A stretch of DNA of 15,677 nt from Draconibacterium sp. (GTDB lineage: Bacteria; Bacteroidota; Bacteroidia; Bacteroidales; Prolixibacteraceae): NCBI GenBank assembly GCA_027011835.1, contig JALUZN010000527.1, forward strand, positions 1 through 15,677, in the 5' to 3' direction. Below are positions 7,285 through 15,571 of the stretch, piece by piece; position 1 is the first letter of the stretch, and each line of letters starts with the position of its first letter. The notes under the pieces were generated by a model. It did no database searches. It worked only from the letters and a program-made list of their open reading frames with translations, and was not told the origin of the DNA. The position numbers and the translations under genes were made by a program.

Positions 7285-10071
7285 TTAAAAATCGTCTTTA
7301 GCGTTTCCTAAAAACTTAAAATTGTAGGTAATTGTAAAAATTGGTTGAGCAAAAATCGACATTTGATATCCTTTTACCTGATTGCCTTCGGTGCGGAAAT
7401 ATATTGAATAAGGATTCTTCCTTCCTAAAACATTATACACAGCAAACGTTAATGAGCTGTGGTTAAGTTTCTTCTTTATCAGGTTGCCGTTTAATGTGGC
7501 GGCCAGGTCGAGGCGGATATAATCGGCCATTCGAACCGAATTTCGTTTGGTATAAAAAACCCGGAGTGCATCATTAAATTGGTAATATGCAGCGGGTGCT
7601 GTAAACGGGCGGCCCGTGCTGTAAAAAAAGTTTGTCGACAGATTAAATCTTCGCGACGGCTTCACATTTAAAACGAACTTGAAATTATGGGGCTTGTCGT
7701 AATTGGCCGGAAAATATTCGCCATTACTAACGCGCTCTTCATCGAATTCGCTGTCTATTTTATGCAAAATTCTCGAATACGTATAATTTACAAAACCGGT
7801 AAACTTCCCTGTTTTTTTCTGAACCATAAACTCAACTCCGTATGCTTTACCCACACCGTTTAAAACATCGGTTTCAAGATGTTCGTTCATAACTAATTGT
7901 GCACCACCTTTGTAGTCGAGTATGTTTTTAAGTTTCTTGTAGTAGGTTTCTACCGATGCTTCAATTGTATTTCGCCTGAAACTTTTGTAGAATCCGATTG
8001 AAATCTGGTCGCCCCGTTCGGGTTTCAGGTAGTTATCGCTAAGTTTCCAAATATCGGTTGGCGACATTGCCGTTGTTTTCGACATCATATGGATGTATTG
8101 ATACATTCTGCTTAAGCCAAATTTTACCGAGCTGTTACCCGTAATTTTAATGTTTGTAGAGAAACGAAATTCGAGCCCGGAATACGTTTTTACCGGTTCG
8201 CCATTGGAATAATAGGTTGTATCGATTATCGACTCAGTAGTTCGGGGTACTCCGGGTTGGTAGTTGGCTTCTGTTTTTGGTCCGAAATTGGTGTAAATGG
8301 TATAGCGCAATCCTGCCGAAAACGAAACAAAATCGTTTAATTCAAATTCATCGCTTGTATAAAGAGCGGTTTCGAGTGCCCTTTCGTTTTCAATCTCTTT
8401 GGGCAAAATTTGCGACATCTCACCCAACGGTTTTCGAACACCCGGAGCAAGACTGTACCATACTGAGTTCAATCCGAATTCGATTTTATGATTTTTACTT
8501 GTGTGGTATGAAAAATCGGCTTTAAATGTTTTCTGGTTTATTCGGTAATTTACCGAGTAGAACAGCGATGAGTCGGCTCTCGAATCTGTTGTGTAGTTGT
8601 AATCGCTAACAATTGCCGAAAATGTGGAAAACAATTTCGGACTGAAAATATGTTTCCACCGCAATGTGCTTGCATATGTGTTGTATTCGAACGCATCTTC
8701 CGTAAAATAATCGAAGTTGTCGTGGCTTGTATAACCCGAAAGATAGAGGCTGTTGTTTTCGTTTATGTCGAACGAGAAATTCCCCTGAACATCGTAAAAC
8801 CCTGCTGTGCTGTTTTGCAGTTTTGGGTCGTCTAACAATTTTAAAATCCAGTTCGAGTAGGTAGTACGGGCTCCAATAATAAACGAGCTTTTGTCTTTTT
8901 TTATCGGTACTTCAAGAGTTAGTCTTCCCGAAACCGGGCTGATTCCTCCCGAGAGTTTGGTCTTTTTCCGGTTACCATCTTTTAATGTAATATCCAGAAC
9001 CGATGAGGAACGTCCACCGTATTTTGCCGGCACACCACTTTTGTAGAGTGTAATGTCCTTTACCACTTCGGCATTAAATCCCGAGAAAAATCCGAAGAAA
9101 TGTGAAGTATTCAGAATTGAAGCATCGTTTAAAAGAATGAGGTTTTGGTCGACACTGCCGCCGCGCACATTAAATCCACTGGAAGCTTCGCCTACCGACT
9201 GAACGCCGGGCAGCAACAGTGTACTTTTTATAATGTCGGCCTCGCCCATTCCCATTGGAAGTTGTTTCAGCGTTTTCATTGTCAGCTTTTCAACACCCAT
9301 CCTGAGGTTTCTTACCATATCTTCGCGTTTTGCCGTAACCACCACCTCTTTTAACGATGCAGGTTTGTCTTTCATCTCCACATTTAATTTCCCGTCGGAG
9401 TGAATAATTATATTTCGTTGTGTAGTTTGCATTCCAATAAGCCGGTATTCAACTTTATACTGCCCTTTAGGAACTGTTATTGAATAAAACCCGAATGAGT
9501 TGCAGGCAGTACCTTTTCCCAACTCTTTAATATAAATTGTTGCTCCAACAAGTGGCTCACCGGTTTCACTATCTTTAATTGTACCTTGCAGCGTAGCCGT
9601 CTCCGATTGGGTATTTAGTGCCGGATTTCCAATGGTAAAGAGTTTGTATTCGTCGTTAATAGTGCTGTTTTTTGTAGCGGTTTTTGGGAGCAAGTATTTG
9701 GTTGTGTCTTGTTGCTTAATATTTTTGTTTCGTAAATAATTCGAATAAGCTGCAGCATAATTGGTTTTAATTTTATAGTTTTTTGCTAATACAACTTTGT
9801 GGTTATCAACAAAAGCAAAAGAGAGTTTGTGTGGGTTGCAAATCCGGGCTAAGATATCTTCCAGCGCTGCGTTGTTTTCATCGAAACTAAAATATAAACT
9901 ATCAACCCACTGTGGATTGTAGTAAAACCGGTATTCGGTTTTTTGTTCAAGAATGGTTATTACCTCCTCGAAATTTAAACTGTCGGCGTGTAAATTTATG
10001 GTGTTATTCTGTGCAAAAGAGTTTAAAACAGAGAGCAAAATAAGTAAGCTAATAAAAACAATTTTATACAT
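7285..10071 (-). CDS. TonB-dependent outer-membrane receptor with STN and carboxypeptidase-regulatory domains
   Basis: 928 aa with a signal peptide at 1-20 (NSFA-QNN). An STN (secretin/TonB short N-terminal) domain lies at about 25-97, a carboxypeptidase-regulatory-like domain at 160-235 (LQGTIKDSETGEPLVGATIY), LKEVVVTAKR at 240-249, and a plug at about 250-370 (LPGVQSVGEASSGFNVRGG, DQNLILLNDASI, SGVPAKYGGRSSSVLDI). The rest is a beta-barrel ending in a terminal Phe. The plug wording is typical of the receptors that pair with DUF4249 lipoproteins, and such a lipoprotein is encoded divergently about 980 bases upstream. It would import an unknown substrate with TonB-ExbBD energy. STN domains often talk to FecR/FecI regulators, but no such genes lie in this window. 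The start is 10 bases after the stop of the 272 aa gene, so the two share an operon. Confidence 0.96.
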   Translation of the reverse strand: MYKIVFISLLILLSVLNSFAQNNTINLHADSLNFEEVITILEQKTEYRFYYNPQWVDSLYFSFDENNAALEDILARICNPHKLSFAFVDNHKVVLAKNYKIKTNYAAAYSNYLRNKNIKQQDTTKYLLPKTATKNSTINDEYKLFTIGNPALNTQSETATLQGTIKDSETGEPLVGATIYIKELGKGTACNSFGFYSITVPKGQYKVEYRLIGMQTTQRNIIIHSDGKLNVEMKDKPASLKEVVVTAKREDMVRNLRMGVEKLTMKTLKQLPMGMGEADIIKSTLLLPGVQSVGEASSGFNVRGGSVDQNLILLNDASILNTSHFFGFFSGFNAEVVKDITLYKSGVPAKYGGRSSSVLDITLKDGNRKKTKLSGGISPVSGRLTLEVPIKKDKSSFIIGARTTYSNWILKLLDDPKLQNSTAGFYDVQGNFSFDINENNSLYLSGYTSHDNFDYFTEDAFEYNTYASTLRWKHIFSPKLFSTFSAIVSDYNYTTDSRADSSLFYSVNYRINQKTFKADFSYHTSKNHKIEFGLNSVWYSLAPGVRKPLGEMSQILPKEIENERALETALYTSDEFELNDFVSFSAGLRYTIYTNFGPKTEANYQPGVPRTTESIIDTTYYSNGEPVKTYSGLEFRFSTNIKITGNSSVKFGLSRMYQYIHMMSKTTAMSPTDIWKLSDNYLKPERGDQISIGFYKSFRRNTIEASVETYYKKLKNILDYKGGAQLVMNEHLETDVLNGVGKAYGVEFMVQKKTGKFTGFVNYTYSRILHKIDSEFDEERVSNGEYFPANYDKPHNFKFVLNVKPSRRFNLSTNFFYSTGRPFTAPAAYYQFNDALRVFYTKRNSVRMADYIRLDLAATLNGNLIKKKLNHSSLTFAVYNVLGRKNPYSIYFRTEGNQVKGYQMSIFAQPIFTITYNFKFLGNAKDDF

Positions 10072-10081
10072 TTCGTTTGTT

Positions 10082-10900
10082 TTAAATTGAATTTATTACT
10101 CGAAGTAGTTCAACCATCTGCTCTTTGTTTAACAGTTCGAATTTTAACTCGAATTTTCTTAGTTTCCGGTTAATTGCTTTTCGTTTATCGGGAAAGAGTT
10201 TAATGAATTTCCTCTTTTTGTTAATTTCGTAATAGGTGCCGTTTATTAAAAGGGTTTTATTTAAAACGTGGTAATACCGGTATAAAGATTGCTGCATTAC
10301 TCCATCGGCTCCCTGGCTGGTTGTTCTTAATGCCTTGTGTTGTACAAATAGTTTTGTGTTGCCAACTTTGGCAACTTCGTAGTACCCGTCTTTCATGCCT
10401 GAATTTTCATTCTCAGAAAAATCGACTTTGGAAAAACAGTATTGTTTAGTACCCGAAATACCATGTATTTTATCTGTTTCTTTAACTTCAATATAGAAGG
10501 AGTCGATAGTTGCCTGGTTCAATTCAAAAAAATTATAGTTTTCAAAAAGCTGAACCGGTGTTATATAAATCAATTTATCTTTATAAATATCGTATGCCAG
10601 TTTTAAGTTTTTGTATGTTTCTCCATTTACGAATACTGTTCCGTTAAGGCCAAATGATGAATGAAACAGAGGATTTGTCTCTTTTGTAATATCGTATAAT
10701 TTATATTCTTTGCCATTCAAAAAAGTGTAATTATTTTCCAGCTTATTTTTATATAATTCGGTAGCTTGTTTTTTGCTAATACTGTAAAACCGGTTGTTAT
10801 GCGAAACCGGTTCTGTTTTATATTGAACATTGTTTTGCGAAAAACAAAACAGAGAAAAGAGAGACATATTAAAAAGCAGCAACAAAAATTTAATAGGCAT
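10082..10900 (-). CDS. Conserved exported protein of unknown function, receptor-linked
   Basis: 272 aa with an N-terminal signal peptide (about 1-22, MPIKFLLLLFNMSLFSLFCFSQ). The middle is beta-rich (GLNGTVFVNGETYKNLKLAYDIYKDKLIYI), and the C-terminus is basic and charged, ending in a helical segment (KRKAINRKLRKFELKFELLNKEQMVELLRVI). I recognise the VNG-x-x-YKN...YDIYKD pattern as common in uncharacterised exported proteins of Bacteroidota that sit beside TonB receptors, but no activity is known to me. It is the first gene of a two-gene operon with the receptor and has a good promoter just upstream. A periplasmic accessory role for the receptor is plausible and unproven. Confidence 0.88.
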   Translation of the reverse strand: MPIKFLLLLFNMSLFSLFCFSQNNVQYKTEPVSHNNRFYSISKKQATELYKNKLENNYTFLNGKEYKLYDITKETNPLFHSSFGLNGTVFVNGETYKNLKLAYDIYKDKLIYITPVQLFENYNFFELNQATIDSFYIEVKETDKIHGISGTKQYCFSKVDFSENENSGMKDGYYEVAKVGNTKLFVQHKALRTTSQGADGVMQQSLYRYYHVLNKTLLINGTYYEINKKRKFIKLFPDKRKAINRKLRKFELKFELLNKEQMVELLRVINSI

Positions 10901-10929
10901 TAAATTTATTATTATGAAGTTATTCGAAT

Positions 10930-10961
10930 CAAAAATAGTAAAATGGATGAACGAATAACAA
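10930..10961 (-). promoter_or_regulatory. Bacteroidota-type promoter for the 272 aa gene and receptor
   Basis: On the minus strand TATTTTTG (10937-10930) matches TAnnTTTG exactly and is preceded by TTG at 10961-10959 with a 21-base spacer. The predicted transcript start would be around 20-25 bases before the ATG at 10900. No equally good element was found for the divergent plus-strand genes. Confidence 0.5.
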
Positions 10962-11052
10962 TATGTTTACTAATTTTTACTTTCTTTATTCAAAGAAACA
11001 AAAGTTGGAGAAATTAGCTAAAAAGAGTTGGGAAAATGAATTCTTATTGTTG

Positions 11053-12303
11053 ATGAAATTAACAAAGTTAATAATACTGTTTTTTCTGATTGTCGGGCTA
11101 AACTCGTGCATTGAGCCATTTAGTGCCACAGTTGGCAACAAAGCTTCGGGGTTGCTGGTGGTCGATGGATTAATTACTAATGAAAATGTTGTTCATACCG
11201 TAAAACTTTCACGCTCGTTGGCAAATATCGATGAAGAGCCGGTTGCGGTAACCAATGCGCGGGTAGTTATTGTCGACGATTTGGGAACAAGCGCAGTTTT
11301 AACCGAAAAAGAGCCCGGGATATATGTAACCGATACCGGCAGTTTTTGCGGTGTTCCGGGCAGAACATATACACTATATATAAGTACAATTGAAGGGAAA
11401 GAATACCGTTCTACACCCTGCTTAATGGAACCTTCGTCGGAAATAGACAGTATTTTTTTTAAACCGGGAAAAGATTTGAATAGCGAAACCGACCGCGAGT
11501 ACAACGGAATTGGGATATATGTAAATGGAAACGCAGGGGCGGAAGAGATAAACTACTTGCGGTGGTCGTTTAGAGAAGACTGGAAATTCGGCGTTCCGTA
11601 TTATCCCTATGAAATTCCAACGCCCGAAGGTGGCTGGGAACCATACGACGCGAATCGCTACTGCTGGAAATCAGCAGTTTCGGGCAGTATCGACTTGTAT
11701 TCGTTCGAAAACCAAAGCGGGAAAAAAGTTGTCGGGAAAGAGCTTTGTTTTATAAATTCTCAAACCAGCGACAGATTGTCTAAACGATACAGGATTATTG
11801 TTAGCCAGTTTTCAATTTCAAAAGAAGAATATGAGTTCTGGCGAAAATTAGAGAAATCGGACAGCGGAGGAGGTACATTTTTTGGCGAGCAACCGTTTTC
11901 AATTTCCGGAAATATTATGAATATTAACGACCCCAATGAAGATGTTTTGGGCTATTTTCAAGTGGCAGGATATTCCTCAAAAACGCTTTACATTAATCGT
12001 TCTCAATTGTACGACTGGAGGTTGCCCATAAAAAACTGCTTCGCCTCGTGCAAAGTCGATACGTTTTTATTGGCCGACTTAAATAAAATAGCTATTGAAC
12101 AAGGTTTTCCAGTTTTTATAAATATGTACGACATTTACGAAAGATTTGTGTTAAAAAGAGGAGATACATACCAGCTGGCGTATCCTGTTTACGGCGATTT
12201 CGGGATAAATGCGATTGGGTTGGGATTGACAAAACCGCGTTGTGCCGACTGCTCATTGTCGGGAGAAAAAGAACCACCGCCTTTTTGGGTTGATGAATAC
12301 TAA
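11053..12303 (+). CDS. DUF4249-family outer-membrane lipoprotein
   Basis: 416 aa from the ATG at 11053. The frame opens earlier, at an ATG at 10963, but only the internal MKLTKLIILFFLIVGLNSC start gives a normal lipoprotein signal with lipobox LNSC (Cys19). The mature N-terminus (IEPF...LLVVDGLITNENVVHTVKLSRS), the ARVVIVDDLGTSAVLTEKEPGIYVT stretch and the YTLYISTIEGKEYRS strand are typical of DUF4249. The C-terminal half is rich in aromatics and contains a cysteine cluster near the end (RCADCS). DUF4249 lipoproteins are regularly encoded beside TonB receptors like the one at 7285-10071 and are presumed surface partners. Here the receptor is on the opposite strand. The next gene starts 21 bases downstream, so the two probably share a transcript. 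Confidence 0.92.
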   Translation: MKLTKLIILFFLIVGLNSCIEPFSATVGNKASGLLVVDGLITNENVVHTVKLSRSLANIDEEPVAVTNARVVIVDDLGTSAVLTEKEPGIYVTDTGSFCGVPGRTYTLYISTIEGKEYRSTPCLMEPSSEIDSIFFKPGKDLNSETDREYNGIGIYVNGNAGAEEINYLRWSFREDWKFGVPYYPYEIPTPEGGWEPYDANRYCWKSAVSGSIDLYSFENQSGKKVVGKELCFINSQTSDRLSKRYRIIVSQFSISKEEYEFWRKLEKSDSGGGTFFGEQPFSISGNIMNINDPNEDVLGYFQVAGYSSKTLYINRSQLYDWRLPIKNCFASCKVDTFLLADLNKIAIEQGFPVFINMYDIYERFVLKRGDTYQLAYPVYGDFGINAIGLGLTKPRCADCSLSGEKEPPPFWVDEY

Positions 12304-12324
12304 CCGGTTGTAAACAAAAAGAAT

Positions 12325-14600
12325 ATGAACGTTTATCGTAGCATAGTTTTACTGTTTTTTCTAATAAATATTAATTTATTGTTTGCTCAGGAGACAGTTA
12401 CATTTCGCACCGACAGAGACACTTACGTTGCCGGCGAAAATGTTTGGATAAACGCTTGCTGCCTGAAAAGTGGAACTTCGTTGCCTTCAACCATCAGCAA
12501 AATAATTTATGTTGAAGTGCTCGATAGTGAGAATGTGCCGGTAAAACAGTTAAAACTGCATATTGTGAATGGCAGTTGTGCAACACAGTTTGAACTGCCC
12601 GAAACTTTGCCAACGGGGAATTATCTTTTGCGAGGGTACACAAAATGGATGCGCAATTATAACCCGGAACTCTATTTTACAAAAGAGATTGCTGTAATAA
12701 ACCCATTTTCGGCGAATTCGTTTCCAAAGTCCGATAATGTTTATAGTTCCGACACACTTATTTTTTATCCCGAAGGTGGAAAAATACTTCTTAATCACCC
12801 CAACAAAATTACAGTTCACTCTTTCGATAAATTTGGAAACAGCAAGTCTGTTTCTGGTAAGATTATATCGCCTGCCGGTACTGTAGTTCAAAATATTGAA
12901 ACAGCATCAACAGGTTTTATAACTTTTACTTTTACTCCTAAAGAGTCTGGTGTTTACAAATTCAGAGAGGCGAACAGCCCTGAAACCATTGAAATCCCGG
13001 CTGTTTTGGAAAGTGGAATAAATTTGCAACTTGTCGAGGAGAGTAAAACGCACATCTATTTTAAACTTAGTGTAGAGAATTATAATCCGGAGAATTCTTT
13101 AGACGGAACAATTCATATTGTAACATCGAATGGAGATTTTGTAAAAAGCTATCCTGTTTTGTTAAACGACAACGAAAAAGTTGTTGTGGAAACCGATTCG
13201 CTTCAAACAGGTTATTTTGTGGCTTTTTTAATCGACAAGGCCGGAGAGATTCTCGCATCGCGATATTTTGTGCATACTGCAAAATCATCTAATTTGTTAA
13301 CCATAAAATCCGATAAAGCCCGCTACTCTCTTCGCAGCCCGGTTTTAATTGAAATAGAAAACAGAGGCAAATTAAAAAATGTATCGGTTTCGGTGATAAA
13401 GCAGTGTTTGATAAACGAAAAAAGCCGGATTGGAAGAATAGCCCGTCCCGACAATATTGCATATCAGTCGTTTGTACAACTGGCAAAAAACGGAACTTCG
13501 ATAAACGATTTACTGTTGTGTTTCGTCCCATTTAAAAATATCCTCGCCAATGCACCAAAAATTTCGTTTCTGCCCGAAATAAAAGGGGAAATTATTTCGG
13601 GAACAATTCTAAATGCCGACACGCATAAACCGGTGGCAAATAAAGTTTTTATTTTAAGTTTTGTCAGTAAAATTGCAACTATAAGCTTTTCGAAAACCGA
13701 TTCGTTGGGCAGGTTTAATTTTGTTGCCAACCGTTTTGGCCAGCAGGAAATTGTTATTCAGCCATTTCGCAGCGATACTTCGGAGTTAAACTACAAAGTA
13801 AACCTCGATAGCGAATTCAGTCCGGCATATAGCGACAGAAAAATTCAACCTCTGTTTGTTAGTAAAGAAAACATTGCGGAGATAAATAAGACAATTATTA
13901 GTATGCAGGTTAATGCATTGTACAGTCCGTTTAACTCGTTCCAATCATTGAGAAAGAGCACCCTGTCCCAGTCTGTTTTTATGGCACCCCGGAGATTTCA
14001 GTTTTAATAGATAAGTTTATCGAGCTGCCTACCATCGAAGAGATTATTGCTGAAATTGTGCCGTCTACTCACATTACTCGAAAAAAAGGGCAGGTACATA
14101 TTAAGATTTACGAAAACGAATCGCTGGATGTAAAACATAACGACTCATTTTGTATGGTCGACGGAGTGCCAATAAAAAATCAGAATAACATTTTAAAAAT
14201 GAATTATAAAAAGGTGGAGAAAATAGATGTGGTTAATCTTAACTATTTTATCGAAACCTATTCGTTGGGCAATATTTTAAATATTATAACAAGAAATGGC
14301 GATATGAGCTCGTTTGATTTCGATAAACGCCTGTTCCGACAAGAACATTCAGGATATTCACCCGAATATTTATTTAACTGTCCCAATTATTCTGTCGATT
14401 CAATCAGAAACTCGAGAATTCCCGATTTTAGAAATCTTTTGTATTGGAATCCGACTGTTAAATTCGATGGAAATGGAAAATCCGAAATCTCATTTTATAC
14501 TTCCGACGAGGCAACCAAATATATGGTGGTGGTTGAAGGAATAAACAACAACGGAATATTTGAACGCCGGCAAATACCAATTGAAGTGAGGGAAGAGTAA
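12325..14600 (+). pseudogene. Frameshifted exported MG2/TonB-plug-like protein
   Basis: The first frame runs 12325-14007 (560 aa). The protein pattern then continues in the -1 frame from about 13977 to 14600 (about 206 more residues), so the intact product would be about 758 aa. At the junction SQSVF in frame one is followed in the other frame by YGTPEISVLIDKFIELPTIEE, which removes the stop at 14005-14007. The break lies in GTTTTTATGG (13975-13984); one extra T would restore the frame. Domains are a signal peptide (1-21), an MG2-like macroglobulin domain (about 24-125, FRTDRDTYVAGENVWI), further beta-sandwiches, a carboxypeptidase-regulatory-like segment (about 419-490, GEIISGTI), then a plug-like piece (DGVPIK...ILNIITRNGD) and a final WNPTVKFDGNGKSEISFYTSDE domain. 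Such proteins accompany TonB receptors. Either a real inactivating mutation or a one-base sequencing error is possible. Confidence 0.85.
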
Positions 14601-14650
14601 TTTTTACTGCAAAACAGAGAGTTGAATTTGTTTAAGAAATGGTAAAAAAA

Positions 14651-14674
14651 AGAGCTGCAATAACTTGCAACTCT
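14651..14674 (-). terminator. Terminator between the convergent right-hand genes
   Basis: AGAGCTGCAA (14651-14660) and TTGCAACTCT (14665-14674) form a 10-base stem with one G-T pair and a TAAC loop. On the minus strand it runs into a T tract (14650-14644), 70 bases after the stop of the W-M repeat gene. On the plus strand it lies 50 bases after the frameshifted gene and could also act there, though the T tract is shorter. Confidence 0.7.
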
Positions 14675-14744
14675 TTAACAAAATCTCAATAAAACTAATC
14701 GCGTTTTCCTGTTTCTGAACTATTTGATATGCGTATAAATGTCT

Positions 14745-15074
14745 TTAATCCCAAATGCTTTCGTCTGTCATCCAAGGTTCAATCTCCAAAACTTTTTCTT
14801 CTTCTGAAATAACAGAAGGATTAATATTCCAGGTTGTTTCATCAATCATCCAGCATTCAATGTTAAGTGTGGTTTCCGAAGCTTCTTCAATTAAGCTTGT
14901 CTCACCGGTTTCCCAAATTGTTTCGTTAATCATCCAGGGTTCAATATTTAAAACTGCTTCAATGTTTTCATGGCTCGAGGCATTTTTTTCTATCCCATCG
15001 GCTTTTGCATTTCCTGTAAAAATAAATAGCGCAAAAAATGCTGCTGCTGTAATTGTACTAATTCTTGTTTTCAT
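14745..15074 (-). CDS. Small secreted protein with three W-M...W repeats
   Basis: 109 aa with a signal peptide at 1-25 (MKTRISTITAAAFFALFIFTGNAKA). The mature part of about 84 residues is very acidic and contains three copies of an approximately 13-residue motif: LNIEPWMINETIW (42-54), LNIECWMIDETTW (70-82) and LEIEPWMTDESIW (96-108). The spacing is 26-28 residues, and the protein ends one residue after the last copy. The core is [LN]-x-I-E-[PC]-W-M-x-x-E-[ST]-x-W. The single cysteine is in the second copy. No catalytic motif is seen, and I cannot name a function; binding of a ligand, ion or partner through the conserved W, M and E residues is a guess. The gene stands alone on the minus strand with its own leader hairpin and terminator. 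Confidence 0.82.
   Translation of the reverse strand: MKTRISTITAAAFFALFIFTGNAKADGIEKNASSHENIEAVLNIEPWMINETIWETGETSLIEEASETTLNIECWMIDETTWNINPSVISEEEKVLEIEPWMTDESIWD
14751..14954 (-). repeat. Three in-frame coding repeats of the small secreted protein
   Basis: The copies encode residues around 14913-14954, 14829-14867 and 14751-14789. The DNA around the W-M codons is also similar between copies (the plus strand reads TCATCCA followed by three variable bases and TTCAAT), which points to internal duplication followed by divergence. Confidence 0.7.
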
Positions 15075-15108
15075 GTTTTCTATCTTTAATTGTTTTTGTA
15101 ACTATTTT

Positions 15109-15125
15109 CTCTGAACTTTTCAGAG
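15109..15125. repeat. Leader hairpin upstream of the W-M repeat gene
   Basis: CTCTGAA and TTCAGAG are perfect 7-base arms with a 3-base loop, 35-51 bases upstream of the ATG at 15074. On the plus strand five T follow, so it could also act as a weak plus-strand terminator, but no gene ends there. A role in the 5' leader of the small secreted protein is more likely. Confidence 0.45.
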
Positions 15126-15167
15126 TTTTTGTTTTCTTGTTTTCAGAATAATAGACTGATAACGGGA

Positions 15168-15206
15168 GCAAAGGTTACACTCTTTTTATTGAAAAAGAAC
15201 AAAAAA
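15168..15206 (-). promoter_or_regulatory. Possible promoter of the W-M repeat gene
   Basis: On the minus strand TAACCTTTG resembles TAnnTTTG with one extra base, and TTTTTTG lies 22 bases upstream. This would place the transcript start upstream of the leader hairpin. The match is imperfect. Confidence 0.3.
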
Positions 15207-15441
15207 GTTGTTAACGAAATATAAAGGTCGGTAAACGAACAAAACAATCGGTAAGTAAAAATACCTTTTGGTATTAATATCTGGAAACTACCGGTAAATA
15301 GCGGAAATCATGCGATAATTATTACAGGGTTATTCTGCCTAAAGAGTGAAGATTAATGCTCTTCTTCTTGTTTAAAATCTATTTTGTCGAGATTCGTAAT
15401 CTTTGTAGCCCAAAAAGTTAAAGGAATGAACTAGCGCTTCT

Positions 15442-15490
15442 TAATAATCTTAAGTTTTCGGACAGGGTAAAAAAGGGATTAAGATTATTA
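15442..15490. repeat. Perfect 12-bp inverted repeat with 25-base spacer
   Basis: TAATAATCTTAA (15442-15453) and TTAAGATTATTA (15479-15490) are exact reverse complements. The spacer is G-rich on the plus strand (CGGACAGGG and AAAAAAGGG). There is no T tract on the plus strand to make it a terminator. It could be an operator, an RNA stem or a remnant of a small mobile element. Confidence 0.55.
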
Positions 15491-15507
15491 GGGAGTAAAA
15501 AAATTTA

Positions 15508-15545
15508 CAAAAAAAAACCCTTCATCAAACAATGAAAGGTTTTTC
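15508..15545 (-). terminator. Bidirectional terminator near the right edge
   Basis: AACCCTTCAT (15516-15525) and ATGAAAGGTT (15532-15541) pair with one C-A mismatch around a 6-base loop. A tract of A precedes and T follows, so either strand yields a U-tract; the minus-strand tract is longer (nine T). It probably ends a transcript entering from beyond the right edge. Confidence 0.6.
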
Positions 15546-15549
15546 TCTT

Positions 15550-15571
15550 GAGCGGGAAACGGGACTTCCCG
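15550..15571 (-). other. Short tract resembling a tRNA 3' end
   Basis: On the minus strand CCCGTTTCCCGCTC (15563-15550) matches the typical end of a bacterial tRNA-Gly acceptor and T-arm, and CGGGAAGTCCCG just before it forms a small stem. The matching 5' acceptor strand (GCGGGAA) is absent within 100 bases, so no complete tRNA is present. It may be an attachment-site-like remnant or chance. Confidence 0.25.

Noticed and set aside
10963..11052. A longer start for the DUF4249 gene (30 extra codons from an ATG at 10963).
   Set aside because: The extension is basic and would place the lipoprotein signal inside the protein; the ATG at 11053 gives a normal lipobox.
11193..11504. A 103-codon minus-strand open frame inside the DUF4249 gene.
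   Set aside because: It is the antisense shadow of a strongly supported coding region, with no start context or domain of its own.
13974..13983. Programmed -1 frameshifting in the MG2-plug gene.
   Set aside because: The sequence around GTT TTT ATG does not fit a canonical X-XXY-YYZ slippery heptamer in the zero frame. A one-base loss is simpler.
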